Source: DASSKK01 sp035690495
GTDB taxonomy: Bacteria > Actinomycetota > Actinomycetes > Propionibacteriales > Nocardioidaceae
NCBI GenBank assembly: GCA_035690495.1
Contig: DASSKK010000007.1
Span: 51,653 to 115,652 of the forward strand
DNA length: 64,000 nt
Reading direction: 5' to 3'
The notes beneath the pieces are model-generated. The model was not told where the DNA came from. It did no database searches and was given only the letters and a program-made list of their open reading frames with translations. Positions 36,943-45,662 of this stretch are shown here, in pieces. The position numbers were made by a program, and so were the translations under genes. Within the stretch, counting starts at the first letter, position 1; each line of letters opens with the position of its first letter.

Positions 36943-36963
36943 GCATCGCACGGGGATCGCACA
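36943..36963 (+). repeat. Direct repeat pair near the right att site
   Basis: GCATCGCACG at 36943-36952 and GGATCGCACA at 36954-36963 repeat the motif pair of 2382-2402 with the same 11-bp spacing and orientation. It lies 48 bp inside the right core site. This fits arm-type integrase binding sites. Confidence 0.5.
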
Positions 36964-36996
36964 AACGCCGGCTCCAACTAAGAGAACCGGCGTTTG
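36962..36996. terminator. Hairpin downstream of tRNA-Pro
   Basis: A perfect 10-bp inverted repeat (CAAACGCCGG / CCGGCGTTTG) spans 36962-36971 and 36987-36996 with a 15-nt loop. On the plus strand a short T run follows (ATTTTGC), so it could end rightward transcription before the tRNA. It also lies just after the tRNA 3' end in the tRNA's own direction. Confidence 0.55.
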
Positions 36997-37010
36997 ACCT
37001 GGGATTTTGC

Positions 37011-37087
<77 letters not shown>

Positions 37088-37150
37088 ATCGCCCTGACGG
37101 CGCTGGGGAGTCTAGCCGAGTGCCGGGTCGGCTCCGAAATCGGACTCTGC

Positions 37151-38098
37151 TTACTCCGGTTGGGTGGCGGTGAGCCGCAGCAGCGTCGCCTCCGGACGGC
37201 AGCAGAACCGCACCGGGGCGTACGGCGAGGTGCCGAGCCCGGCGGACACGTGCAGCCAGGCGCTTCCCGGCACTCCCACCGGCGACCAGGCGGGGTGGCG
37301 GTGGAGACCGCGGGCTCGCGCGGGCTCGAGGTCGCAGTTGGTGACCAGGGCGCGGCCACCGGGCAGGCACAGCTGACCACCGTGGGTGTGGCCGGACACG
37401 ATGGCGTCGTAGCCGTCGCGCGCGAACTGGTCGAGCACCCGCAGGTACGGCGCGTGGCTGACTGCCAGCCGCAGGTCGGCCGCTGCGTCGGCCGGCCCGG
37501 CGACTGCTGCGAGGTCGTCGTAGCCGAGGTGCGGGTCGTCGACGCCGGCGAAGGCGATGTCCACATCGCGCACCCGCAACCGGTCCCGGCGATTGGCCAG
37601 TCCGACCCAGCCGCGGCGCTCGAGCCCGGCGACCAGGTCCTGCCAGGGCAGCTTCGAGGTGTGAGTGTTGCGCTGTCCGCTGTCGGGGAACAGATAGCGC
37701 GCCGGATTGCGCGCCGCCGGGGAGAAGTAGTCGTTGGAGCCGAGCACGAACACGCCGGGCACGTCCAGCAGCCCGTCCAGGGCCTCCAGGACCGGCCGGA
37801 CCGCGTCCCGATGCGCCAGCATGTCACCGGTGCACACCACGAGATCCGGGTCCAGGGCGGACAGGCCGCGCAGCCAGTCGCGCTTGCGACGCTGGGTCGG
37901 GGTCAGGTGCAGGTCCGAGAGGTGCAGGATCGACAGCGAGCTCTTGCCGGCGGGCAGCACCGGCAACTGCAATTCCCGCAAGACGAACCAGCGCACCTCG
38001 ACAGCTGCCGCGTAGCCGAGACACGCCACCCCTGCGGCACCGGTCGCTGCGGCGTACCTCAGCACTCGACGCGCGACGGGCCGGGACGGAAATGGCAT
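37151..38098 (-). CDS. Membrane-anchored metallophosphoesterase (Rv3683-like)
   Basis: The 315-residue protein starts at ATG 38098 and has an N-terminal membrane segment (YAAATGAAGVACLGYAAAV). A calcineurin-like domain follows: ILHLSDLHLTP, VVCTGDML, LGSNDYF (GNHD position), VSHAPY and SGHTHGGQL, the full dimetal site. It resembles YkuE-type phosphoesterases and M. tuberculosis Rv3683, which also sits beside ponA2. The substrate is unknown. It opens the conserved chromosomal block. Confidence 0.9.
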   Translation of the reverse strand: MPFPSRPVARRVLRYAAATGAAGVACLGYAAAVEVRWFVLRELQLPVLPAGKSSLSILHLSDLHLTPTQRRKRDWLRGLSALDPDLVVCTGDMLAHRDAVRPVLEALDGLLDVPGVFVLGSNDYFSPAARNPARYLFPDSGQRNTHTSKLPWQDLVAGLERRGWVGLANRRDRLRVRDVDIAFAGVDDPHLGYDDLAAVAGPADAAADLRLAVSHAPYLRVLDQFARDGYDAIVSGHTHGGQLCLPGGRALVTNCDLEPARARGLHRHPAWSPVGVPGSAWLHVSAGLGTSPYAPVRFCCRPEATLLRLTATQPE

Positions 38099-38123
38099 TG
38101 CACCAGCCTGCCAGAATGGCCGC

Positions 38124-38582
38124 GTGAGTGCTCTCAAGGACCGCCTGCGTGCTGATCTGACCTCTGCCATCAAGTCCCGCGAGGAGCTGCGGTCCTCGAC
38201 GCTGCGCATGGCGCTGGCCGCGATCACGAACGCCGAAGTCGCCGGCAGGACGCCGCGCGAGCTCAGCGACGGCGACGTGGTCGGGGTCCTTGCCGGTGAG
38301 GCCAAGAAGCGCCGGGAGGCGGCCGAGGCGTTCGCCGACGCCGGCCGCGAGGAGAGCGCGGCCAAGGAGCGAGCCGAAGCCGCCGTGCTCGCCGACTACC
38401 TGCCCGCGCAGCTCGGTGAGGAAGAGATCGCCGGGCTGGTCACGGCCACGATCACGCAGCTCGGTGTCTCCGGCGAAGGGATGAAGGCGATGGGCCGGGT
38501 GATGGGCGCGCTGCAGCCGCAGGTCAGGGGACGCGCGGACGGCGCCGTGGTCGCCGCAGAGGTACGTCGTCAGCTCCGCTGA
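38124..38582 (+). CDS. GatB/YqeY domain protein
   Basis: The 152-residue protein has a GTG start at 38124. It is a typical stand-alone YqeY protein: SALKDRLRADLTSAIKSREE at the start, EAKKRREAAEAF and LADYLPAQLGEEEI in the middle, GMKAMGRVMG near the end. The fold resembles the tRNA-binding tail domain of GatB amidotransferase; its cellular role is not established. It is divergent from the metallophosphoesterase gene, with 25 bp between starts. Confidence 0.93.
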   Translation: MSALKDRLRADLTSAIKSREELRSSTLRMALAAITNAEVAGRTPRELSDGDVVGVLAGEAKKRREAAEAFADAGREESAAKERAEAAVLADYLPAQLGEEEIAGLVTATITQLGVSGEGMKAMGRVMGALQPQVRGRADGAVVAAEVRRQLR

Positions 38583-38594
38583 GTGCCCCGGGGC

Positions 38595-41000
38595 TCAGTG
38601 GCCGTGCCCGTGTCCGTGCCCGGGCTTGCCCCCGCCCCCGCCGTCGGTGGGCGGAGGTGGCTTGCCGCCACCGCCACCGCCACCGCCACCGCCGGTGTGG
38701 TGGGTCGGTGGTGGCGCGGGCGGGACGTAGGGCGTGCCGTCGGAGACGTAGATCGTCACGGTGCTGCCGGTGGAGGCCTGGGTCCCTGAGCCGGGGCTCA
38801 GGTAGGCGACGGTGCCGGCCGGGTTCCCGCTGTCCACGGTCGGGCCGATCACCGGGTAGAACCCGGCCTTGCGCAGCTCCTTGGCCGCCTGCTGTGGGTC
38901 CAGGCCGTACAAGGACGGCACCGTCACGGTCTGACCGGCGATCGTCTGCGGGTTCGGGGCGTGGAACTTCTCGTCGGGCAGCCACTTCTGGACCACGTGC
39001 ATCGCGTCGCCCCACATCGGCCCGGCGGTCGTGCTGCCGTGCGCGGTAGCGACGAAGCCGCCGCCGAGGACCTGACCGTTCAGGGTGATCGGGTGGCCCT
39101 CCTTGTTCGCGCCGGCGACCATCGACGAGGTGGCCAGGTTCGGCGTGTAGCCGTCGAACCAGACGGCCTTGTTGTCCTCGCTGGTGCCGGTCTTGCCGGC
39201 GGACTGCTGGTTGAGCTCGAGGCCGTTGCTGTACCCGAACCCGCCAGGCTCCTGGACACCGCGCAGGATGTCGTTGACCGCGTCGGCGACGTCGCTGGAG
39301 ACCACTTGCTGGCACTGCTTGGGGAAGTCCGCGACGACCTTGCCGCGGCTGTCGAGGATCTGGGTGACCGGGCGCGGCTGGCAGTAGAGGCCACGGGCGG
39401 CCATGGTGGCGTAGACGCTGGCCATCGTCAGCGGGTTCACGTTGGTGACACCAAGGGTGAACGACGGGGCGATGTCACGGTCCGGGACCACGACGCCCAT
39501 CTCGCGGGCCAGCTTGACCGGCTCGCACAGCCCGGTGCGCAGCTCGAGCTGGGCGAAGAACGTGTTCACCGACAGCTGGGTGCCCGAGTAGAGATCCATC
39601 GTGCCCGACTGGGTGGAGTTGTGGATCGTGTAGGAGTCGGTGCTGGTGAGATTGCCGTTGCAGTTGCGGTACTTCTCGATCGGGATCGTGATCACCGGTG
39701 GCGAGGCGATCTGGGTGTCCAGCGGGATGCCCTGGTCGATGGCGGATGAGAGCACGAACACCTTGAACGTGGAGCCGCCCTGGAAGCCGGCCGAGTCGCC
39801 GTACTTCGCGGGCACGACGTAGTTGAGGAAGGTCTGGCCGCGCTTCTTGTCCGTGCCCATCGGTCGCGACTGCGCCAGGGCGCGCACGTCGCCGTTGCCC
39901 GGGACCACCATCGCCAGCCCGCCGATCGCCTGGTCGGTCGGGAACACGTGATGGTGCACCGAGTTGGCCGCGGCCTTCTGGAATCTCGGGTCCAGGGTGG
40001 TCTTGATGGTCAGTCCGCCTGAGTAGAGCAGCCGGCGCCGGGCGTCCTCGGTCTTGCCGAGGTCCTTGTCGGCGAGCAGGTAGCTGAGCGCGTAGTCGCA
40101 GAAGAACGGCGCCTCCGAGGAGACGCATCCGTTGCGGGTGGCGGTCACATCCAGGCCAAGCCGGCTGTTCTCGGCCTTCTCCGCATCCGCGTTGGAGATC
40201 ACGTTGAGCTGCGCCATCCGGGCGAGTACGACGTTGCGCCGCTGCTTGGCGGCCATCGGGTGCTGGGTGGGCGCGTATCCGGTCGGGTTCCTCACCAGGC
40301 CGGCGAGGGTGGCGGCCTGCTTCAGGTTCAGCTCGGAGGCGTGCTTGGAGAAGTAGTGCCGGGAGGCGGCCTCGATGCCGTAGGCGCCGTCTCCGAAGTA
40401 GGCGATGTTCAGGTAGCGCTCGAGGATCCAGTCCTTGGAGTACTTCTGCTCGAACGCGATCGCGTAGCGCAGCTCGTTGAGCTTGCGCTGATAGGTGTCG
40501 GCGGTGGCAGCCCGCCTCTCGGCCTTCGTGTCGGCCTGGTTGAGCAGCGTCATCTTCACCATCTGCTGGGTGATCGACGAGCCGCCCTGGACCACTCCGC
40601 CGTGGGTCTGGTTGGTGACGAAGGCACGCAGCGTTCCGCGCAGGTCGAGCGCTCCGTGCTGGTAGAAGCGGTAGTCCTCGATCGACACGATCGCCTGGCG
40701 CATGATCGGGGCGACCTTCGCCAACGGCACGTTGACCCGGTTCTGGTCGTAGATGGTCGCCAGCGTGGAACCGTCCCGGGCCACGATCCGGGTGCGCTGC
40801 GCCAGCGGCTCCGCGGTCAGCTTGGCGGGCAGCTTGGACATCTCGTTGGCGGCGGTGCGCGCGCCGAGCCCCACCACACCGGCGAACGGGATCACCAGGC
40901 CGGCGACCAGGACACCGAGGACGGCGGCCACGGCGAGCATCACCCCGATGTGGGAGACGACGCCGGCGGGCCGCAGGGCGTCCGGTCTGCGCGGAGACAT
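38595..41000 (-). CDS. Class A penicillin-binding protein with PASTA domain (PonA2-like)
   Basis: The 801-residue protein starts at ATG 41000. An N-terminal membrane helix is followed by a GT51 glycosyltransferase (SIEDYRFYQHGALD, GGSSITQQMVK). The transpeptidase has nucleophile Ser near 409 (GGSTFKVF), SVN near 478 and KTGT near 601. One PASTA domain follows near 690-755 (TVPSLYGLDPQQAAKELRKA). The last about 45 residues are Gly/Pro/His repeats ending GHGHGHGH. It polymerises and cross-links peptidoglycan. Its place beside whiB4 and the metallophosphoesterase matches M. tuberculosis ponA2 (Rv3682). Confidence 0.95.
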   Translation of the reverse strand: MSPRRPDALRPAGVVSHIGVMLAVAAVLGVLVAGLVIPFAGVVGLGARTAANEMSKLPAKLTAEPLAQRTRIVARDGSTLATIYDQNRVNVPLAKVAPIMRQAIVSIEDYRFYQHGALDLRGTLRAFVTNQTHGGVVQGGSSITQQMVKMTLLNQADTKAERRAATADTYQRKLNELRYAIAFEQKYSKDWILERYLNIAYFGDGAYGIEAASRHYFSKHASELNLKQAATLAGLVRNPTGYAPTQHPMAAKQRRNVVLARMAQLNVISNADAEKAENSRLGLDVTATRNGCVSSEAPFFCDYALSYLLADKDLGKTEDARRRLLYSGGLTIKTTLDPRFQKAAANSVHHHVFPTDQAIGGLAMVVPGNGDVRALAQSRPMGTDKKRGQTFLNYVVPAKYGDSAGFQGGSTFKVFVLSSAIDQGIPLDTQIASPPVITIPIEKYRNCNGNLTSTDSYTIHNSTQSGTMDLYSGTQLSVNTFFAQLELRTGLCEPVKLAREMGVVVPDRDIAPSFTLGVTNVNPLTMASVYATMAARGLYCQPRPVTQILDSRGKVVADFPKQCQQVVSSDVADAVNDILRGVQEPGGFGYSNGLELNQQSAGKTGTSEDNKAVWFDGYTPNLATSSMVAGANKEGHPITLNGQVLGGGFVATAHGSTTAGPMWGDAMHVVQKWLPDEKFHAPNPQTIAGQTVTVPSLYGLDPQQAAKELRKAGFYPVIGPTVDSGNPAGTVAYLSPGSGTQASTGSTVTIYVSDGTPYVPPAPPPTHHTGGGGGGGGGGKPPPPTDGGGGGKPGHGHGHGH

Positions 41001-41358
41001 GTGCGCAAGCCTACGGGAGCCGCCCACGAGGGCCGCACCTAGCGTATGGCGGCGCGTCTGTCACGCATTGCCGCCGATGGGCGCGCCGCGCCCCGATGAC
41101 CGCCGATGGCCCGAACGGACTAGTCGGACTACCCGGCGTGCCAGCACAGGTGTCACACGGGGCTCACCTAGGCCCATCCGAACCGCTGGTCGGGGCTCCT
41201 CGGGCCGTTCGGCGGCGCCGCTAGTCACATCTGACTAACTGAAATTGCTCCCTCCGTGTCTGTTTCGCGGCGATATCACTCTTTACCTTTCTTCGTGGGG
41301 GATGACTGCACACGAACGGCCCGCTGGGAGGTGGGCCCCTCTCGGAGGGACTAGGGCG
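41001..41358. other. Intergenic region between ponA2-like and whiB genes
   Basis: These 358 bases lie between divergent genes and hold no gene. Both promoters must be here. The clearest element is the palindrome at 41222-41237. Confidence 0.6.
41222..41237. promoter_or_regulatory. Palindromic operator candidate upstream of whiB
   Basis: TAGTCA-CATC-TGACTA is a perfect 6-bp inverted repeat with a 4-bp spacer, about 120 bp before the whiB start and 220 bp before the ponA2-like start. No protein can be assigned. Confidence 0.4.
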
Positions 41359-41679
41359 ATGACCGAAACAATCTGGAACGAAGACTGGGCGAGCAAGGCG
41401 CTGTGCAACCAGGCGCTGCCCGACGAGCTGTTCGTGCGGGGTGCCGCGCAGAACCGCGCCAAGCAGATGTGCGCCGGGTGTCCGGTCCGCACCGAGTGCC
41501 TCGCCGAGGCCCTCGACAACCAGATCGAGTGGGGCGTCTGGGGAGGCATGACCGAGCGTGAGCGCCGGGCCCTGCTCCGCCGCCGGCCCAACGTGAAGTC
41601 GTGGCGGCACCTGCTGGAGACCGCGATGGCCGACCACCACGCCACCGTTGCCGCCATGTCGGCCGAACAGCCCGCCTGA
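41359..41679 (+). CDS. whiB4: WhiB-family iron-sulfur regulator (WhiB4-like)
   Basis: The 106-residue protein starts at ATG 41359 with a GGAGGG site upstream. It has the four cluster-ligating cysteines Cys16, Cys38, Cys41 and Cys47 (CAGCPVRTEC), the GVWGGM turn near 59-64 and a basic C-terminal stretch (RERRALLRRRP). WhiB proteins bind a redox-sensitive [4Fe-4S] cluster and modulate transcription. The position between a PonA2-like gene and the ArsA-type ATPase pair is that of M. tuberculosis whiB4, which supports the name. Confidence 0.88.
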   Translation: MTETIWNEDWASKALCNQALPDELFVRGAAQNRAKQMCAGCPVRTECLAEALDNQIEWGVWGGMTERERRALLRRRPNVKSWRHLLETAMADHHATVAAMSAEQPA

Positions 41680-41695
41680 CTCGCGCCGCGAGCGC

Positions 41696-42922
41696 TCAGC
41701 CCGAGGCGAGCAGGTCGCCGATCAGCCGCAGGCCGTCGAGGTCGTGGACGTCACTGGACAGTGCCGGCACCCTCGCGGTGGGCACCGACGGGTGCGCAGC
41801 CGCGAACCGGCGCTGCAGGCGAGCCTCGTGCGCGACCATCCGGCTCCGGTCCGCGTGCATCCGCAGCAGCGCCGCGGTCAGCTCCGCCGCCTTCGCCGCG
41901 GCCGCCGTCGAGGCGCCGTCGCGTTCCAGCCGCTCGGCCGCAGCCATCGCCTGCTCGCCCGACAAACCGCCAAGGGGCATCGGCGCGGCGCGGTTGACGA
42001 CCAGGCCCGCCAGCGGCATCTGCTGCTCGCTGAGCCTCTCGACGAAGTACGCCGCCTCCCGCAGAGCGTCCGGCTCGGGAGCGGCGAGGACCAGGAACGC
42101 CGTACCGTCGGCTGCGAGCAGGTCGAAGGTCTGCTGAGCGCGGGCCCGGAACCCGCCGAACAACGTGTCGAAGGCGGCCACGAACGTCTGCATGTCCCGC
42201 AGCACCTGCGTGCCGAGGACCTTGGTCAGCGCGTTGGTGACCACTCCGAGGCCCGCGGTCATCAGCCGCGCCGGCCCGCGTGCCGGGGCCAGCAGCAGCC
42301 GGATGAAACGACCGTCCAGGAAGCTCGCCAGCCGCTCGGGTGAGTCCAGGAAGTCCAGGGCCGACCGCGACGGGGGAGTGTCCACCACGACCAGGTCCCA
42401 GCGGCCGGTACGTCGGGCGTCCCGGTGCAGCTGGCCGAGCTTCTCCATGGCCATGTACTCCTGGGTCCCCGCGAACGAGCTCGACAAGGCCACGTAGAAC
42501 GGGTTCGCCAGGATCTGCTGCGCCTTCTGCGGGCTGGCCTGACTTTCCACCACCTCGTCGAAGGTGCGCTTCATGTCGAGCATCATCGCGTCCATCGACC
42601 CGGCGCCGTCCGTCCCGCCGGCCGCGCTCGTCGAGACCCCCGGCACCGGCCGGGGAGTGTTGTCGAGCCTCTCGATGCCCATCGACTGGGCCAGGCGTCG
42701 GGCGGGATCGATGGTGAGTACGACGACCTTGCGTCCCCGCTCGGCGGCCCGGAGCGCGAGGGCCGCCGACGTGGTGGTCTTGCCGACTCCGCCGGAGCCG
42801 CAGCACACCACGATGCTCGTCTCCGGGTCGTCGAGCAGCGCGTCCACGTCGAGGGAAGGGGAGTCGGTCGGGTGGGCGGCCAGCGGCCCTACCCGACCCG
42901 AGTGCGGACGCGGCGTACTCAC
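41696..42922 (-). CDS. ArsA/Get3-type anion-transporting ATPase (Rv3680-like)
   Basis: The 408-residue P-loop ATPase has the deviant Walker A CCGSGGVGKTTTSAALALRA near residues 40-60, switch I (VLTIDPARRLA) and switch II (VVVDTPPSRSALDFLD). It belongs to the ArsA/Get3 group without arsenite-binding cysteines. In M. tuberculosis the Rv3679-Rv3680 pair is a heteromeric ATPase. It overlaps the upstream partner by 4 nt and converges on whiB4. Confidence 0.92.
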   Translation of the reverse strand: MSTPRPHSGRVGPLAAHPTDSPSLDVDALLDDPETSIVVCCGSGGVGKTTTSAALALRAAERGRKVVVLTIDPARRLAQSMGIERLDNTPRPVPGVSTSAAGGTDGAGSMDAMMLDMKRTFDEVVESQASPQKAQQILANPFYVALSSSFAGTQEYMAMEKLGQLHRDARRTGRWDLVVVDTPPSRSALDFLDSPERLASFLDGRFIRLLLAPARGPARLMTAGLGVVTNALTKVLGTQVLRDMQTFVAAFDTLFGGFRARAQQTFDLLAADGTAFLVLAAPEPDALREAAYFVERLSEQQMPLAGLVVNRAAPMPLGGLSGEQAMAAAERLERDGASTAAAAKAAELTAALLRMHADRSRMVAHEARLQRRFAAAHPSVPTARVPALSSDVHDLDGLRLIGDLLASG

Positions 42923-43950
42923 GTCATCCCCTGCTCGCCCAGCTCCGCTGCCAGCTCGTAGAGCCCGCCGAGGTCGACGCCGTCGGCCAGACGCGGCAGA
43001 GCATAAGTCGGAACCCTCAGGGCGTCGACCCGCTGCCGCTGCTCGGTCTCGAGCTCGTACCTCTCGGAGTGCAGCCGGGCCTGCTCGACCAGCCCGTCGA
43101 CGAGAGCGGTGTCCACGTCGAGTCCGGCCCGGGCGAGCGCGCTCGCGATCTGCTTGCGTGGCAGCGTCCCCTTGATCGCGCGCCGGCGGTCCTTGTCGCC
43201 GAGCTCCCGGCTGCGCACCCGGTTGACCACGATCGCGCCGACCGGCAGTGCCGCAGCGCGCAGCTCGTCGATCGCGTCCGCGGTCTCCTGCACCGGCATG
43301 TCCTCGAGCAGCGTGACCAGGTGGACGGCGGTGCGCGTGGAGCGCAGCAGCCTCGTGACGGTGTCCGCCTGGCTGCGGATCGGGCCCATCTTGGCCAGCC
43401 CGGCCAGCTCGCTGTTCACGTTGAGGAACTGGGCGATCCGGCCGGTCGGGGGTGCGTCGAGCACCACTGCGTCGTAGTGGCGGGCGTTCTTCGAGCGCCT
43501 GTTGCGATGTGCGGCCTCGTAGACCTTCCCGGTCAGGAGCACGTCGCGGACACCCGGTGCGATGGTGGTGGCGAAATCGATGACACCGAACCGGTCCAGC
43601 GCCTTCCCGGCGCGGCCCAGCCGGTAGTACATCGCGAGGTACTCCAGCAGCGCCGACTCGGCGTCGATCGCGAGCGCGTAGACGTGGCCGCCTCGCGTGC
43701 CCTGCACACTGCGGCCGCTGCGGTCGGTCGCGGCGGTGGCGATCTCGCGCTCGGCGTACGGCAGCGGGGGTACGTCGAACAGCTGCGCGATGCCCTGGCG
43801 GCCCTCGACCTCGCAGAGCAGCACGGTCTTGCCGTGGGAGGCGAGAGCCAGCGCCAGCGACGCGGCCACCGTGGTCTTGCCGGTCCCCCCCTTGCCGGTC
43901 ACGACGTGCAGCAGCACCTCGTCCCAGTTCGTGGCGGGTGCATCGGTCAC
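42919..43950 (-). CDS. ArsA/Get3-type ATPase (Rv3679-like)
   Basis: The 343-residue protein starts at GTG 43950. Walker A is VVTGKGGTGKTTVAASLALA near residues 15-34; switch II is VVLDAPPTGRIAQFLNV. It pairs with the downstream ATPase through a 4-nt overlap, as in most actinobacteria. The C-terminal SERYELETEQRQRVDALRVP precedes a short tail. The cargo or partner is not evident from sequence. Confidence 0.92.
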   Translation of the reverse strand: MTDAPATNWDEVLLHVVTGKGGTGKTTVAASLALALASHGKTVLLCEVEGRQGIAQLFDVPPLPYAEREIATAATDRSGRSVQGTRGGHVYALAIDAESALLEYLAMYYRLGRAGKALDRFGVIDFATTIAPGVRDVLLTGKVYEAAHRNRRSKNARHYDAVVLDAPPTGRIAQFLNVNSELAGLAKMGPIRSQADTVTRLLRSTRTAVHLVTLLEDMPVQETADAIDELRAAALPVGAIVVNRVRSRELGDKDRRRAIKGTLPRKQIASALARAGLDVDTALVDGLVEQARLHSERYELETEQRQRVDALRVPTYALPRLADGVDLGGLYELAAELGEQGMT

Positions 43951-44063
43951 CCTCGCGACTCTAGCCGGGCCGGCGCGCGACCCTTGGCCTCTGCCTGGGG
44001 CGCTGATGGCTAGGGTGGCGACCAAGGGTGGTTGCGCCCTGCACTCTGCTCAGGAGGTCGTTC

Positions 44064-44882
44064 GTGGACAAGGTCGTCGCCGACGCCACCGAGGCCGTCG
44101 CCGACATCGCGAGTGGTTCGACGATCGCGGTCGGCGGATTCGGGCTGTGCGGTGTCCCCTCCGTGCTCATCGAGGCGCTGCTCGCCCAGGGCGCGGCGGA
44201 GCTCGAAGCCGTGTCGAACAACTGCGGGGTCGACGAGTGGGGACTCGGCCGGCTGCTGATGAACAAGCGGCTGCGCCGGATGATCTCCAGCTACGTCGGG
44301 GAGAACAAGGAGTTCGCCCGGCAGTACCTCCACGGGGAGCTCGAGGTGGAGCTGACTCCCCAGGGCACGCTCGCCGAGCGGATGCGCGCGGGCGGCAGCG
44401 GGATCCCGGCGTTCTTCACCCGGACCGGGGTGGGCACCCAGGTGGCCGAGGGCGGGCTCCCCTGGAAGTACGACGAGTCCGGGAACGTCACTGTCGCCTC
44501 GCCGGCCAAGGAGGTGCGCGTCTTCGACACCGCGGAGGGAGAGCGGGAGTTCGTCCTCGAGGAGGCGATCGTCGCCGACTTCGGGCTGGTGCGGGCGTGG
44601 AAGGGGGACCGGCACGGCAACCTCGTCTTCCGGCAGTCGGCCCGCAACTTCAACCCGCTCGCCGCCATGTGCGGCCGGGTGACGATCGCCGAGGTGGAGC
44701 AGCTCGTCGAGCCGGGGCAGATCGGACCGGACGACGTACACACTCCCGGGGTGTTCGTGCAGCGGGTGGTGCCGCTGACCTCCGAGCAGGTCGACGAGAA
44801 GCAGATCGAGAAGCGCACCACCCGGGGGCCGCGACCACCCGGGGCGCCGGCCGCGGCCGGGACGAGCGGGACGGAGGCCTGA
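44064..44882 (+). CDS. scoA: 3-oxoacid CoA-transferase subunit A
   Basis: The 272-residue protein starts at GTG 44064 with AGGAGG 6 nt upstream. It has the CoA-binding glycine-rich motif (STIAVGGFGLCGVPSVLIEA) and the family I CoA-transferase A-subunit fold (ISSYVGENKEFARQYL, GNLVFRQSARNFNP). With ScoB it moves CoA from succinyl-CoA to acetoacetate or another 3-oxoacid. It ends 1 nt before scoB. The last 25 residues are a proline/alanine-rich tail, longer than usual. Confidence 0.93.
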   Translation: MDKVVADATEAVADIASGSTIAVGGFGLCGVPSVLIEALLAQGAAELEAVSNNCGVDEWGLGRLLMNKRLRRMISSYVGENKEFARQYLHGELEVELTPQGTLAERMRAGGSGIPAFFTRTGVGTQVAEGGLPWKYDESGNVTVASPAKEVRVFDTAEGEREFVLEEAIVADFGLVRAWKGDRHGNLVFRQSARNFNPLAAMCGRVTIAEVEQLVEPGQIGPDDVHTPGVFVQRVVPLTSEQVDEKQIEKRTTRGPRPPGAPAAAGTSGTEA

Positions 44883-44883
44883 G

Positions 44884-45519
44884 ATGGCCGGCAACGGATG
44901 GAGCAGGGAGCAGATGGCGGCCCGCGCCGCCTCGGAACTGACCGACGGGTCCTACGTCAACCTGGGCATCGGACTGCCGACGATGGTGCCCAACTACGTC
45001 GACGAGGACGTCGAGCTGGTGCTGCAGTCGGAGAACGGCATCCTCGGCGTCGGTGCCTACCCGTACGACGGCGAGGAGGACGCCGACCTGATCAACGCCG
45101 GCAAGGAGACCGTCACCCTGCGCAAGGGCTCGTCCTTCTTCGACTCCGCGACGTCGTTCGGCATGATCCGCGGCGGGAAGATCGACGCCGCCATCCTCGG
45201 CGCGATGCAGGTCTCCGCCTCCGGTGACATCGCGAACTGGATGATCCCCGGCAAGATGATCAAGGGCATGGGCGGTGCGATGGACCTCGTGCATGGCGCC
45301 AAGCGGGTGATCGTGCTGATGGAGCACGTCGCCAAGGACGGCTCCTACAAGATCGTCGAGGAGTGCTCCCTGCCCTACACCGGCAAGGGCGTCGTGCAGC
45401 GGATCATCACCGACCTGTGCGTGCTCGACGTGACGCCCGACGGGCTGAAGCTCGTCGAGCTCGCCCCCGGGGTCGACGAGGACGAGGTGCGCGAGAAGAC
45501 CGAGCCCGCCCTCGCCTGA
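44884..45519 (+). CDS. scoB: 3-oxoacid CoA-transferase subunit B
   Basis: The 211-residue protein has the catalytic glutamate in LQSENGILGVG, which forms the glutamyl-CoA intermediate, plus the expected NLGIGLPTMVPNYV opening and GGAMDLVHGAKRVIV. It forms the heteromeric transferase with the preceding gene. The next item, 16 nt after the stop, is the left inverted repeat of a DUF559 cassette. Confidence 0.95.
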   Translation: MAGNGWSREQMAARAASELTDGSYVNLGIGLPTMVPNYVDEDVELVLQSENGILGVGAYPYDGEEDADLINAGKETVTLRKGSSFFDSATSFGMIRGGKIDAAILGAMQVSASGDIANWMIPGKMIKGMGGAMDLVHGAKRVIVLMEHVAKDGSYKIVEECSLPYTGKGVVQRIITDLCVLDVTPDGLKLVELAPGVDEDEVREKTEPALA

Positions 45520-45535
45520 TCCGGTCGCCCCCTGG

Positions 45536-45586
45536 CCGTTTACCATGCCACCCTGGTAAACGGCTCCTGCCCGTGGTGATTTCACC
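45536..45586 (+). repeat. Left 51-bp inverted repeat of DUF559 cassette 1
   Basis: It contains two nested palindromes: CCGTTTACCA/TGGTAAACGG (45536-45563, 8-nt loop) and, after an 11-nt spacer, GGTGATTTCACC (45575-45586). The reverse complement of 46771-46821 has the same layout, with 44 of 51 positions identical; differences are confined to loop and spacer. It also acts as a plausible terminator for scoB. Confidence 0.85.
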
Positions 45587-45662
45587 ATGGTCGGGGCCCG
45601 TTTGCCGTGGGCGGTGAGGGTACGGCGCGCGCACGACGCAGGGCTCGGCGAGGGGCGCGTGC

